The position numbers were made by a program, and so were the translations under genes. A stretch of 15,509 bases of DNA. It comes from Rhizobacter sp. (GTDB lineage: Bacteria; Pseudomonadota; Gammaproteobacteria; Burkholderiales; Burkholderiaceae_C). The stretch lies in assembly GCA_025360945.1 (NCBI GenBank), contig JANYBE010000455.1:1-15509 (forward strand), in the 5' to 3' direction. The notes below the pieces were generated by a model. That model was given only the letters and a program-made list of their open reading frames with translations, had not been told where the DNA came from and ran no database searches. Below, piece by piece: positions 7,881 to 14,628 of this stretch; the stretch's first letter is position 1, and every line of letters begins with the position of its first letter.

Positions 7881-8537
7881 ATGGCCATCAACCCCAGCGC
7901 GCTGCTCGAATTCGGCAACCTTGCCGGCGTGGTCGCGTGTGCGATGACGGCCGCACTGGTGGCCGGCAAACGCAAGCTGGACTGGGTCGGCGTGGCGGTG
8001 CTGGGCTGCACCGCTGCGCTTGGCGGTGGTTCGGCGCGCGATGTGCTGCTCGGTCACTACCCGCTGGCGTGGGTCGCGAAGCCGGGGTTGCTGCTGCTGA
8101 CGACGTCCGCGGCGCTGTCGACGATTCTGCTCGCGCGCGTCGTGCATCGGCTGCCGATCACGTTTCTCGTGCTCGACGCGATCGGGCTGGTCGCATTCAC
8201 GGTGATCGGTTGCAGCGTCGCGCTCGCGCTGGGCCACGGCACGATCATCGCGATCGTTAGCGGCTTGATTACCGGCTGCGTCGGCGGCGTGCTGCGCGAT
8301 GTGCTGAGCGGCGAGGTGCCGCTGCTGTTCCGACGCGAGGTCTACGCGACCGTGTCACTTCTGACTGGCGGCCTGTACGTAGGCGGGCTGGCGTTGGGCT
8401 TCAACCATGATCTGGTGATGTTGGCCGCGATGGCCATCGGTCTGGCATTTCGCATCGCCGGGGTGCACCAGCAGTGGAACGTGCCGACCTTCGACGTCGG
8501 CGAAGGCCCGAAGAACGAACGCGAGCGCGTGAGATAG
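7881..8537 (+). CDS. TRIC / UPF0126 family membrane protein (YadS/YicG-like)
   Basis: This is a 218-residue, largely hydrophobic inner-membrane protein with about seven helices. It shows the two-fold repeat of the UPF0126/TRIC family: GGGSARDVLLGHYPLAWV (48-65) in the first half and GGVLRDVLSGEVPLLFRREVYA (135-156) in the second, each with the conserved glycine-rich kink and the RD motif. Bacterial members are trimeric cation channels, and the E. coli relative YicG has been described as a glycine transporter; which activity applies here is unknown. Its ATG starts one base after the TAG of the patatin gene, with AGG just upstream, so it is likely co-transcribed and could suffer reduced expression if the upstream lesions are real. 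It is convergent with hemB. Confidence 0.88.
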   Translation: MAINPSALLEFGNLAGVVACAMTAALVAGKRKLDWVGVAVLGCTAALGGGSARDVLLGHYPLAWVAKPGLLLLTTSAALSTILLARVVHRLPITFLVLDAIGLVAFTVIGCSVALALGHGTIIAIVSGLITGCVGGVLRDVLSGEVPLLFRREVYATVSLLTGGLYVGGLALGFNHDLVMLAAMAIGLAFRIAGVHQQWNVPTFDVGEGPKNERERVR

Positions 8538-8661
8538 CGTTTGCGCCAGAAGAACCAGCTCAGGCCCAGGCCAAGCACAAGCATCTCGCAGAAGATGATG
8601 CAGTAGCCGTGTGGGCTGTGAATCAGCAGCAGGCCTTCGAAGGTTCGTGGAAGACGCCCAT
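8538..8661 (-). pseudogene. Possible small membrane protein gene downstream of hemB, with a one-base lesion
   Basis: Eight bases after the hemB stop, on the same strand, an ATG at 8661 reads MGVFHEPSKA and then meets a TGA within 13 codons. One frame over, and open from the same point, the sequence reads LLLIHSPHGYCIIFCEMLVL then GLGLSWFFWRKRYL, a convincing transmembrane helix with a positive stop-transfer end. Adding one base (GCCTG to GCCCTG, plus-strand 8632-8633) joins the two into a continuous product, which would run into the antisense of the TRIC gene end with no clear natural stop. I do not recognise a family. It could instead be chance hydrophobic coding. Otherwise this 132-base gap holds no terminator that I can see. 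Confidence 0.3.
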
Positions 8662-8669
8662 CGGCAGGC

Positions 8670-9674
8670 TCAGGCTTGCTTGAGCAAGCGCGCGGCCTCG
8701 AGCGCGAAGTAGGTCAGCACGCCGTCGGCGCCGGCACGCTTGAAGGCGAGCAGGCTTTCCATCATCACTGCGTCATGTGCGAGCCAGCCGTTCTGCGCCG
8801 CGGCCTTGAGCATCGCGTACTCGCCGCTGACCTGGTAGGCGAAGGTCGGCACGCGCAACTCGTCCTTCACGCGCCGCACGATGTCGAGGTAGGGCATGCC
8901 GGGCTTGACCATCACCATGTCGGCGCCTTCGGCGAGGTCGAGAGCGACCTCGCGCAGCGCCTCGTCGCTGTTGCCGGGGTCCATCTGGTAGACCATTTTG
9001 TCGGCCTTGCCGAGGCTGCCGGCCGAGCCGACCGCGTCACGGAACGGGCCGTAAAACGCGCTCGCGTACTTGGCGCTGTAGGCCATGATGCGCGTGTGGA
9101 TCAGGCCCTTGGCTTCGAGCGCGGTGCGGATCGCGCCGATGCGGCCGTCCATCATGTCGCTGGGCGCGACGATGTCGACGCCGGCCTGCGCCTGCGTGAG
9201 CGCCTGCTGGGTGAGCACGGCGACGGTCGCGTCGTTGAGGATGTAGCCCGTCGCGTCCAGCAGCCCATCCTGGCCGTGGCTGGTGAACGGGTCCAGCGCC
9301 ACGTCGGTCATGAGGCCGAGCCCTGGGAAGCGGTTTTTGAGTGCGCGCACGATGGTCGGGATCAGGCCATCGGGGTTGAGCGCTTCGCGTCCGTCGTCGG
9401 TCTTCAGCGACGGCTCGATCACCGGGAACAGCGCCATCACCGGGATGCCCAGTCGTACGCACTCTTCGGCGATCGGCAGCAACCGGTCCAGCGTCAAGCG
9501 CTGCACGCCGGGCATCGAGGCCACGTCCTGAGTGACCCCTTGGCCGGCGAGCACGAACACCGGCAGGATCAGGTCGGAAGCTTGCAGCGTGTGCTCGCGT
9601 ACCAGGGCGCGGGTGAAGGCATCGCGGCGCAGGCGGCGCGGGCGGCTGGCGGGAAAGGGCGGAGGCGTTTGCAT
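8670..9674 (-). CDS. hemB: Delta-aminolevulinic acid dehydratase (porphobilinogen synthase)
   Basis: HemB condenses two 5-aminolevulinate molecules to porphobilinogen, the second common step of tetrapyrrole synthesis, in the cytoplasm. The 334-residue length is typical. The two Schiff-base lysines are K202 (AYSAKYASAFYGPFRDA) and K257 (MVMVKPGMPYLDIV). The metal segment reads DVALDPFTSHGQDG (124-137): the zinc-binding cysteines of the E. coli and animal enzymes are replaced by Asp/Ala, the magnesium-dependent type seen in Pseudomonas. The start at 9674 (MQTPPPFPASRPRRLRRDAF) fits the family N-terminus; a longer frame from 9779 adds non-conserved residues. No strong ribosome binding site is seen. 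The gene is divergent from the small RNA and hemJ, another haem gene. Confidence 0.97.
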   Translation of the reverse strand: MQTPPPFPASRPRRLRRDAFTRALVREHTLQASDLILPVFVLAGQGVTQDVASMPGVQRLTLDRLLPIAEECVRLGIPVMALFPVIEPSLKTDDGREALNPDGLIPTIVRALKNRFPGLGLMTDVALDPFTSHGQDGLLDATGYILNDATVAVLTQQALTQAQAGVDIVAPSDMMDGRIGAIRTALEAKGLIHTRIMAYSAKYASAFYGPFRDAVGSAGSLGKADKMVYQMDPGNSDEALREVALDLAEGADMVMVKPGMPYLDIVRRVKDELRVPTFAYQVSGEYAMLKAAAQNGWLAHDAVMMESLLAFKRAGADGVLTYFALEAARLLKQA

Positions 9675-9697
9675 GGGTACGAGCCTGCGGTGGCAGC

Positions 9698-9714
9698 CGA
9701 TGCCGGCGGCATCG
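9698..9714. repeat. Hairpin in the hemB leader
   Basis: CGATGCC (9698-9704) and GGCATCG (9708-9714) form a perfect 7-base stem with a 3-base loop, 24-40 bases before the hemB start codon. A GC-rich stem so close to the start could affect translation or be an operator half-pair; function is not evident. Confidence 0.3.
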
Positions 9715-9772
9715 CGCGTGAACGTTGCAAGACTTTGCCTGTAAACCGGCTTCGTCGCGCTGTCACGCGGCT

Positions 9773-9801
9773 GTAGCAAAACGTACAGCTTCTGCTAAAC
9801 T
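9773..9801 (+). promoter_or_regulatory. Candidate extended -10 promoter for the small RNA
   Basis: TAAACT (9796-9801) preceded by TGC gives an extended -10 element. Seventeen bases upstream stands GTAGCA (9773-9778), a weak -35. Transcription would start near 9808. Nothing protein-coding follows before the terminator, so the product would be an RNA of about 115 bases. Confidence 0.4.
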
Positions 9802-9807
9802 AGGGAT

Positions 9808-9923
9808 TGAATGATAGTCGCAAGGCTGCCATTCCCTGCTTTTCCTCCCTGAGCAGGTGCCCGACCGTGATGACAGCGTGAAGGCATTTCAAGCCTCGGC
9901 ATCAAAGCCGGGGCTTTTCTTTT
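9808..9923 (+). ncRNA. Small RNA with anti-Shine-Dalgarno loop, resembling the betaproteobacterial toxic small RNA family
   Basis: Between hemB and hemJ lies an independent transcription unit without an open reading frame. Hairpin 1 pairs CCTGC (9835-9839) with GCAGG (9853-9857) and displays TTTTCCTCCCTGA in its loop, so CCTCC (9844-9848) is free and complementary to Shine-Dalgarno sequences. A second helix can form from TGCC (9858-9861) and GGCA (9883-9886) around ACCGTGATGACAGCGTG. The unit ends in a strong terminator hairpin with a T-run. The layout and the TTCCTCCCTGAGC...GACCGTGATGACAGCGTG text recall, from memory, the Rfam family called Betaproteobacteria toxic small RNA; I could not search it. 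The exact 5' end is uncertain (9808 from the promoter, or nearer 9830). A role in blocking translation initiation is inferred from the loop. Confidence 0.6.
9891..9923 (+). terminator. Rho-independent terminator of the small RNA
   Basis: AAGCCTCGGC (9891-9900), loop ATCAAA, GCCGGGGCTT (9907-9916): a 10-base stem with a single T-G wobble, followed by TTTTCTTTT (9915-9923). This is the clearest intrinsic terminator in the window. It isolates the RNA from hemJ, which starts 48 bases later. Confidence 0.85.
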
Positions 9924-9935
9924 GGGCCGATCCTT

Positions 9936-9965
9936 TTGGAGCGGGGATTTCGACCCGCCCATAAT
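9936..9965 (+). promoter_or_regulatory. Candidate promoter of hemJ, possibly leaderless
   Basis: CATAAT (9960-9965) matches the -10 consensus at 5 of 6 positions, with TTGGAG (9936-9941) 18 bases upstream as a weak -35. Only six bases separate the -10 box from the hemJ ATG, so transcription would begin at about the start codon itself, giving a leaderless message. No Shine-Dalgarno sequence lies before the ATG, which fits. Confidence 0.4.
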
Positions 9966-9971
9966 CGCGCG

Positions 9972-10388
9972 ATGCTCTGGATCAAAGCGCTTCACATCGT
10001 CTTCGTCGCTAGCTGGTTCGCCGGCCTGTTTTACTTGCCGCGGCTGTTCGTCAATCTCGCCCAGATACCCGCCGACAGCCATGCCGAGCGCGAGCGGCTC
10101 TTGATGATGGCGCGCAAGCTCTACCGGTTCAGCGGCCTGCTGATGATCTTCGCGCTCGGCTTCGGCCTGTGGCTGTGGCTGGGCTACGGTTTCAAGGGCG
10201 GGTGGCTGCATGCGAAGCTGTTCCTCGTCGTGCTCGCGATCGGGTACCACCATGCCTGCCGCTCGCTGCTGCGTAAATTCGAGCAATTCGAAAACAAGCG
10301 CAGCGAGCGCTGGTTCCGAGTCTTCAACGAGTCGGCCGTGCTGCTGTTTGCCGCCATCGTCGTGCTGGTGGTCGTGAAGCCCTTCTGA
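9972..10388 (+). CDS. hemJ: HemJ-type protoporphyrinogen IX oxidase (CopD-like membrane protein)
   Basis: This is a 138-residue inner-membrane protein with four hydrophobic helices. The N-terminus MLWIKALHIVFVASWFAGLF, then YLPRLFVN, is characteristic of HemJ, the oxygen-independent-type protoporphyrinogen oxidase that replaces HemG or HemY in many bacteria. The conserved His is H8 in helix 1, K82 lies in GGWLHAKL (76-83), YHHAC (92-96) follows helix 3, and the end VLVVVKPF is family-typical. It oxidises protoporphyrinogen IX to protoporphyrin IX, near the end of haem synthesis. The start at 9972 is where the conserved sequence begins; an upstream in-frame ATG at 9936 adds 12 residues without similarity. 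It leads a four-gene run (vanZ-like, ferredoxin, hydrolase) and is back-to-back with hemB across the small RNA. Confidence 0.92.
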   Translation: MLWIKALHIVFVASWFAGLFYLPRLFVNLAQIPADSHAERERLLMMARKLYRFSGLLMIFALGFGLWLWLGYGFKGGWLHAKLFLVVLAIGYHHACRSLLRKFEQFENKRSERWFRVFNESAVLLFAAIVVLVVVKPF

Positions 10389-10396
10389 CCCGAACG

Positions 10397-11521
10397 ATGG
10401 CCCGCCACCGCAGCTCCGCCGCGCCACTGGCCTGGTTATATGCGGCGCTGATCGTCTACGCGAGCCTGTACCCGTTCACCGGCTGGCGCGTGCCGGGCGT
10501 TTCGACGCTGGCGTTTCTGGGCTTGCCGTGGCCGCGTTGGTGGACGTGGTTCGACCTCGTCACCAACCTGGTCGGCTACATCCCGTTCGGCGCGCTCGTG
10601 TTCGGCGCGCTGGTGCGCGGCGACGTGCGCATCCGGCCTGCGATCGTGCTCGCGTGCGTGGCGGGCACCGCGCTGTCGCTGACGATGGAATTCCTGCAGA
10701 ACTTCCTGCCGCAGCGTGTCTCGTCGAATGTCGACCTCGGCACCAATGCGCTCGGCACGTTTATGGGCGTGGCGCTGGGCTGGTGGGTGCATGTGCGCGG
10801 CGGTGTCGAGCGCTGGCAGGTGGCGCGCGACCGCTGGTTCATCACGCGCAGCGCCGGTGGCCTCGCACTGCTACTGCTGTGGCCGGTTGGGCTGCTGTTC
10901 CCGTTGCCGGTGCCGCTCGCGCAGGGCCAGGTGCTCGCGCGCGTGCAGGAAGCACTGGCGCAGTGGGTCGACGGCACGCCGATCGCGCCCTGGTTCGAGG
11001 GCTGGGCCGATGCCGAAATGGAGCGCACCGCCTTGTCGCCGGGCGGCGAGTTCGCGATGATTGCGTTGGGGCTGCTCGCGCCTTGCATGATCGCGTTCTC
11101 GGTCGCCAGGCCCGGTTGGCGTCGGCTGGTGCTGGTGCTGGGCGCGACGGCACTTGGCTGTCTGACAACGACGCTGTCGACCGCGCTGAACTTCAACCCG
11201 CAGCACCTGCTGGCGTGGAGCACGCCGCAGGCGCTCGCTGCACTGGCGTTCGGTGCGCTGCTGGCCAGCCTGATGAGCGTGGCGCCGAGCCGCGCGGCGG
11301 CCGGCCTCGGGCTGATGGTGCTGACGGCGCTGGTCACGGTTGTAGCCCAGGCGCCGGCCGATCCGTACTTCGCGCAAAGCCTGCAACTCTGGGAGCAAGG
11401 ACGTTTCATCCGGTTCCACGGCGCGGCGCGCTGGGTCGGCTGGCTGTGGCCTTACGCGGCTATCGTTTACCTCCTGGCACGACTCGGCGCGAAGGACGAG
11501 CCACCTAAAATGCCCGTATGA
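10397..11521 (+). CDS. VanZ-family membrane protein
   Basis: This is a 374-residue membrane protein. The VanZ-like domain is at the N-terminus (about 10-130): YASLYPFTGWRV, DLVTNLVGYIPFGALVFGAL and the signature MEFLQNFLPQRVSSNVDLGT then NALGT. Further hydrophobic helices follow (about 150-175, 219-275, 280-318, 350-366), interrupted by a polar stretch (about 178-215) probably exposed to the periplasm. VanZ-type domains are named from a teicoplanin-resistance accessory protein, but their biochemical role is not established, and this longer proteobacterial form has no known function. It begins 8 bases after hemJ and its TGA overlaps the ferredoxin ATG (11518-11521), so it belongs to the same operon. 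Confidence 0.87.
   Translation: MARHRSSAAPLAWLYAALIVYASLYPFTGWRVPGVSTLAFLGLPWPRWWTWFDLVTNLVGYIPFGALVFGALVRGDVRIRPAIVLACVAGTALSLTMEFLQNFLPQRVSSNVDLGTNALGTFMGVALGWWVHVRGGVERWQVARDRWFITRSAGGLALLLLWPVGLLFPLPVPLAQGQVLARVQEALAQWVDGTPIAPWFEGWADAEMERTALSPGGEFAMIALGLLAPCMIAFSVARPGWRRLVLVLGATALGCLTTTLSTALNFNPQHLLAWSTPQALAALAFGALLASLMSVAPSRAAAGLGLMVLTALVTVVAQAPADPYFAQSLQLWEQGRFIRFHGAARWVGWLWPYAAIVYLLARLGAKDEPPKMPV
11506..11511 (+). promoter_or_regulatory. Candidate internal -10 box before the ferredoxin gene
   Basis: TAAAAT (11506-11511) matches 5 of 6 consensus positions and stands six bases before the ATG at 11518, the same spacing as at hemJ. No convincing -35 is seen, and it lies within the vanZ-like coding end, so it may be chance. 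Confidence 0.22.
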
Positions 11522-11844
11522 GTTACTACGAGCGCCACATCTTCTTCTGCCTGAACACGCGTGAAAACGGCGAAGACGCCTGCTCGCTGCACGGCGCGCA
11601 GGCTGGCTTCGACCACTGCAAATCGCGCGTCAAGGGCGAGAAGCTCGCCGGCCCGGGTGGCGTGCGCGTCAACAAGTCCGGCTGCCTCGACCGCTGCGCT
11701 GGCGGCCCCGTGGCCGTGGTCTACCCCGAGGCGGTTTGGTACACGTTCGTCGACAAGCACGACATCGACGAGATCGTCGACTCGCATCTGAAGAACGGCC
11801 AGGTGGTCGAGCGCCTGCTGTTGCCGGCCACGGTCGGTCGCTGA
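11518..11844 (+). CDS. Thioredoxin-like [2Fe-2S] ferredoxin
   Basis: This is a 108-residue cytoplasmic protein of the thioredoxin-like ferredoxin (TRX_Fd) family. YERHIFFCLNTRENGEDACS places C11 and C22, and GCLDRCAGGP places C56 and C60, the usual four cluster ligands; C34 (DHCKSR) is extra. The strand VAVVYPEAVWYTFVDKHD and the helix DIDEIVDSHLKNG complete the fold. It probably shuttles electrons, but its partner is unknown. A nearby haem enzyme (HemJ) makes a redox link conceivable, without direct evidence. It overlaps the vanZ-like gene by ATGA, and the hydrolase gene by one base (TGATG at 11842-11846). Confidence 0.92.
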   Translation: MSYYERHIFFCLNTRENGEDACSLHGAQAGFDHCKSRVKGEKLAGPGGVRVNKSGCLDRCAGGPVAVVYPEAVWYTFVDKHDIDEIVDSHLKNGQVVERLLLPATVGR

Positions 11845-12464
11845 TGAATTCCGCGACCACGCGCCAGACGATCGCCGGCTCCGCCGGTGCGATCGAGTGC
11901 GCGATCGACGCGCCGGCGGGCGCGGTGCGCGGCACGGTCGTGGTCTGCCACCCGCATCCGCAGCACGGCGGCACGATGGACAACAAGGTCGTGCAGACGC
12001 TCGCTCGCGCGTTCGTCGCGCTCGGCTGGCGTAGCGTGCGCTTCAATTTCCGCGGCATCGGCGCGTCGCAGGGCGCGTGGGACGACGGTGTCGGCGAGAT
12101 CGATGACGCGCTCGCGGTGATCACGGCGTTCGCCGACGCGTCGTTCATGCTCGCGGGTTTTTCATTCGGCGCCTACGTCGCCTCGCAAGCGGCGGTGCGG
12201 TTGGCTGACGGCGCCAAGCCACGGCGCATGGTGCTCGTCGGCCCGTCGACCGAGCGCCAGCAGATGGCCCTCGTACCCGCCGACACCGTCGTCATCCATG
12301 GCGAGAGCGACGATGTCGTGCCGCTCGCATCCACGCTTGCGTGGGCGCGACCGCAATCGCTGCCGGTCATCGTCTTTCCCGGCGTCGGCCACTTCTTTCA
12401 CGGCCAGCTCGGCTTACTCAAAAACGTCGTCGTGCAGGAACTGACGCCGCGCATGCCGCTCTGA
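11844..12464 (+). CDS. Alpha/beta hydrolase (KANL3/Tex30-like small hydrolase)
   Basis: This is a 206-residue alpha/beta-fold hydrolase. HPHPQHGGTMDNKVV (36-50) followed by RFNFRGIGASQG (66-77) is typical of a widespread proteobacterial group of short hydrolases. The putative triad is nucleophile S107 in GFSFG (105-109), an Asp in HGESDDVVP (D156 or D157), and H183 in GVGHFFHG. Substrate is unknown; an ester or thioester is likely. The start at 11844 overlaps the ferredoxin stop by one base; a frame reaching back to 11736 would overlap the ferredoxin gene with no similarity. It is the last gene of the hemJ run, and a small hairpin follows. Confidence 0.88.
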   Translation: MNSATTRQTIAGSAGAIECAIDAPAGAVRGTVVVCHPHPQHGGTMDNKVVQTLARAFVALGWRSVRFNFRGIGASQGAWDDGVGEIDDALAVITAFADASFMLAGFSFGAYVASQAAVRLADGAKPRRMVLVGPSTERQQMALVPADTVVIHGESDDVVPLASTLAWARPQSLPVIVFPGVGHFFHGQLGLLKNVVVQELTPRMPL

Positions 12465-12465
12465 T

Positions 12466-12480
12466 CCACGCCCTGCGTGG
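12466..12480 (+). terminator. Hairpin after the hydrolase gene
   Basis: CCACGC (12466-12471), loop CCT, GCGTGG (12475-12480) begins one base after the hydrolase stop. A T-rich stretch (TTTTCTTT) follows only about ten bases later, so it is a poor intrinsic terminator. It may partially end the hemJ operon before dacC or stabilise its 3' end. Confidence 0.3.
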
Positions 12481-12511
12481 GCGCAGTACCTTTTCTTTCA
12501 CCGGATACTCC

Positions 12512-13684
12512 ATGAATCGCTTGCTCGTTCTCGCTCTGTCGCTGGCCCTGGCTGCCGGCGCTTCCGCCCAGCCGCTGGTTCCGCCCGAAGTCGCTGCCAA
12601 GAGCTTCCTCGTGCTCGACCTGACCAGCAACCAGACGCTCGCCGAGCGCGAGGCTGACACCCCCGCCGACCCGGCTTCGCTGACCAAGCTAATGAGTCTA
12701 TACGTGGTGTTCACCGCGATCCACGACAAGAAGCTCGCGCTCGAGCAGAAGCTACCGGTCTCGAAGCGCGCGTGGGACGAGCGCAAGGCCGGTGGCTCGC
12801 TGATGTTCATCGACACGACGATGACGCCGACCGTCGAGGAGCTGCTCAAGGGCGAGATCGTGCAGTCGGGCAACGATGCTGCTGTGGCGCTCGCCGAAGC
12901 CGTCGGCGGCACCTTGGAGCAGTTCGTCGGCATGATGAACCGGCAGGCCGCAGCTTTCGGCCTGAAGAACACGACGTTCAAGAACGCGACCGGGCTGACC
13001 GAGGCCGGCCACAAGAGCTCCGCGCGCGACCTGGCGGTGATCGCCACGCACATCATTCGCGACTACCCCGAATTCTTCGCCTACTACTCGATCAAGGAAT
13101 ACAAATACAACAACATCAACCAGCCGAACCGCAATTTGCTGCTTCGCCGTGACCCGTCGGTCGACGGCCTGAAGACCGGCTACACCGACGCCGCCGGCTA
13201 CTGCCTGATCGCGACCGCGCAGCGCGAGTTTCCGAACCTCGGCGCCAACGGCAGCGGCCCGGGCAAGCGCCGCATCCTGACCGTTGTGCTCAACACCACG
13301 TCGATGGAAGCGCGTGCGGGCGAGAGCCAGAAGCTGCTGAACTGGGGCTTCCAGGCTTTCGACACGATCCGCTTGTTCGACGACGCCAAGCCGATCGCCT
13401 CGCCGCAGGTCTGGAAGGGCAAGTCCGCGGAAGCGAAGCTCGGCGCGGCCGGCGGCCTGTTCGTCAGCGTGCCCAAGGGAGAGGGAGGCAAGCTGCTGAC
13501 AAAGATCGAGCGCACCGACCCGCTCGTCGCGCCGCTGGCAAAGGGCCAGCGCGTCGGCACAATCAAGGTCACGACCGTCTCGGGCGCACCGGTCATCGAC
13601 GTGCCCCTGGTGGTGCTCGAACCGGTCGAGCAGGCCGGCATCTTCGGCCGTGCCTGGGATGCGATCCGCCTGTGGATCAAGTAA
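12512..13684 (+). CDS. dacC: D-alanyl-D-alanine carboxypeptidase (PBP5/6 type)
   Basis: This is a 390-residue low-molecular-weight penicillin-binding protein that trims the terminal D-Ala from peptidoglycan pentapeptides in the periplasm. It has a signal peptide (MNRLLVLALSLALAAGASA, cleaved before QPLVPPEV), active-site S56 in SLTK (56-59), SGN (119-121) and KTG (221-223, GLKTGYTDAAGYCLIATAQR). A PBP5-type C-terminal beta domain follows (about 275-370). The end GIFGRAWDAIRLWIK is an amphipathic helix that anchors such enzymes to the outer face of the inner membrane. The start fits the signal peptide; only a weak GGA precedes it. The D-amino-acid aminotransferase gene follows 33 bases later. 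The family is certain; the choice among dacA, dacC and dacD names is conventional. Confidence 0.95.
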   Translation: MNRLLVLALSLALAAGASAQPLVPPEVAAKSFLVLDLTSNQTLAEREADTPADPASLTKLMSLYVVFTAIHDKKLALEQKLPVSKRAWDERKAGGSLMFIDTTMTPTVEELLKGEIVQSGNDAAVALAEAVGGTLEQFVGMMNRQAAAFGLKNTTFKNATGLTEAGHKSSARDLAVIATHIIRDYPEFFAYYSIKEYKYNNINQPNRNLLLRRDPSVDGLKTGYTDAAGYCLIATAQREFPNLGANGSGPGKRRILTVVLNTTSMEARAGESQKLLNWGFQAFDTIRLFDDAKPIASPQVWKGKSAEAKLGAAGGLFVSVPKGEGGKLLTKIERTDPLVAPLAKGQRVGTIKVTTVSGAPVIDVPLVVLEPVEQAGIFGRAWDAIRLWIK

Positions 13685-13717
13685 GCTGAGCCCGACGCGA
13701 CGCACCGGAGCTTCAAG

Positions 13718-14605
13718 ATGCAAACCCTGCCCGACACGCTGTGCTACCTGAACGGTGAGTACGGCCCGCTGCGCGACGCCAAGGTCTCGGTGCTGGACCG
13801 CGGCTTCATCTTCGGCGACGGCATCTACGAGGTCGTGCCGGCCTACGGCGGCAAGCTGTTCCGCTTCGACGAACACCTGGCGCGGCTCGACCGCAGCCTC
13901 GCTAAGCTGCGCATGCGCAACCCGCACACGCGCGAGGAGTGGCTGCAGCGCTGCCGCAAGCTGCTCAGCAGCCTGGTTGAGCGCGACGGTGGCCCGGACC
14001 AACTCGTCTACATCCAGATCACACGCGGCGTGGCGCTGCGCGACCACGTGATGCCGGCCGACGTGGAGCCGACCGTGTTCATGATGTGCAGCGTGATGAA
14101 GCCGGCCACGCCCGAGCAGCGGCACGCGGGCGTGGCCTGCGTGACAGCGCGTGACTTCCGCTGGGAGCGCGGCGACATCAAGAGCATCTCGCTGCTCGGC
14201 AACGTGCTGGCGCGGCAGATGTCGGCCGACCACAACGCGACCGAGACCATCATGTTCCGCAACGGCTTCCTGACAGAGGCCGCGGCGAGCAATGTGTGGG
14301 TCGTGCACGAGGGTGCGCTGCTCGGTCCGCCCAAGAGCGAGCACGTGCTCGAAGGCATCCGCTACGAGCTGATCCGCGAGCTGTGCGAGGACATCGGTAT
14401 CGCCTACAACCTGCGGCCGATCGCCGAGAGCGACGTGTCCTCGGCCGACGAACTGTTGCTGAGCTCGGCCACCAAGGAAGTGCTGCCTGTGACATCACTG
14501 GACGGCCAGCCCGTCGGCCATGGCGCGCTGCGCGGCAAGCCCGGGCCGATCTACGCGCGGCTGTTCCAGGCGTATCAGCGCGCCAAGGCCGCGCAGGCCC
14601 TGTGA
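13718..14605 (+). CDS. dat: D-amino acid aminotransferase (class IV, PLP-dependent)
   Basis: This is a 295-residue fold-type IV aminotransferase. The N-terminus LNGEYGPLRDAKVSVLDRGF then IFGDGIYEVV is typical of D-alanine aminotransferases; the PLP lysine is K155 (GDIKSISLLGNVLARQ), with GFLTEAAASNVWVV and LLLSSATKEVLPVTSLDG following. It interconverts D-alanine and other D-amino acids with 2-oxo acids, and would supply D-glutamate or recycle the D-Ala released by the dacC product. GGAG lies about 10 bases upstream of the ATG. The related branched-chain aminotransferases are longer and differ near the substrate loops; the dacC neighbour favours Dat. A 23-base gap leads to the DUF493 gene. Confidence 0.92.
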   Translation: MQTLPDTLCYLNGEYGPLRDAKVSVLDRGFIFGDGIYEVVPAYGGKLFRFDEHLARLDRSLAKLRMRNPHTREEWLQRCRKLLSSLVERDGGPDQLVYIQITRGVALRDHVMPADVEPTVFMMCSVMKPATPEQRHAGVACVTARDFRWERGDIKSISLLGNVLARQMSADHNATETIMFRNGFLTEAAASNVWVVHEGALLGPPKSEHVLEGIRYELIRELCEDIGIAYNLRPIAESDVSSADELLLSSATKEVLPVTSLDGQPVGHGALRGKPGPIYARLFQAYQRAKAAQAL

Positions 14606-14628
14606 CGCATTCGGATCAAAGACTAGCG

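Noticed and set aside
8674..8689. GCTTGC-TTGA-GCAAGC hairpin as a terminator for hemB or the TRIC gene
   Set aside because: It lies inside the last codons of hemB (LLKQA) and has no T-run on either strand.
8676..9776. 366-codon plus-strand open frame opposite hemB
   Set aside because: Antisense of hemB, with a repetitive His/Val/Gly/Arg composition.
12752..14344. 530-codon minus-strand open frame opposite dacC and dat
   Set aside because: It spans two well-identified genes in antisense and shows no recognisable motif; third-position GC bias explains its length.
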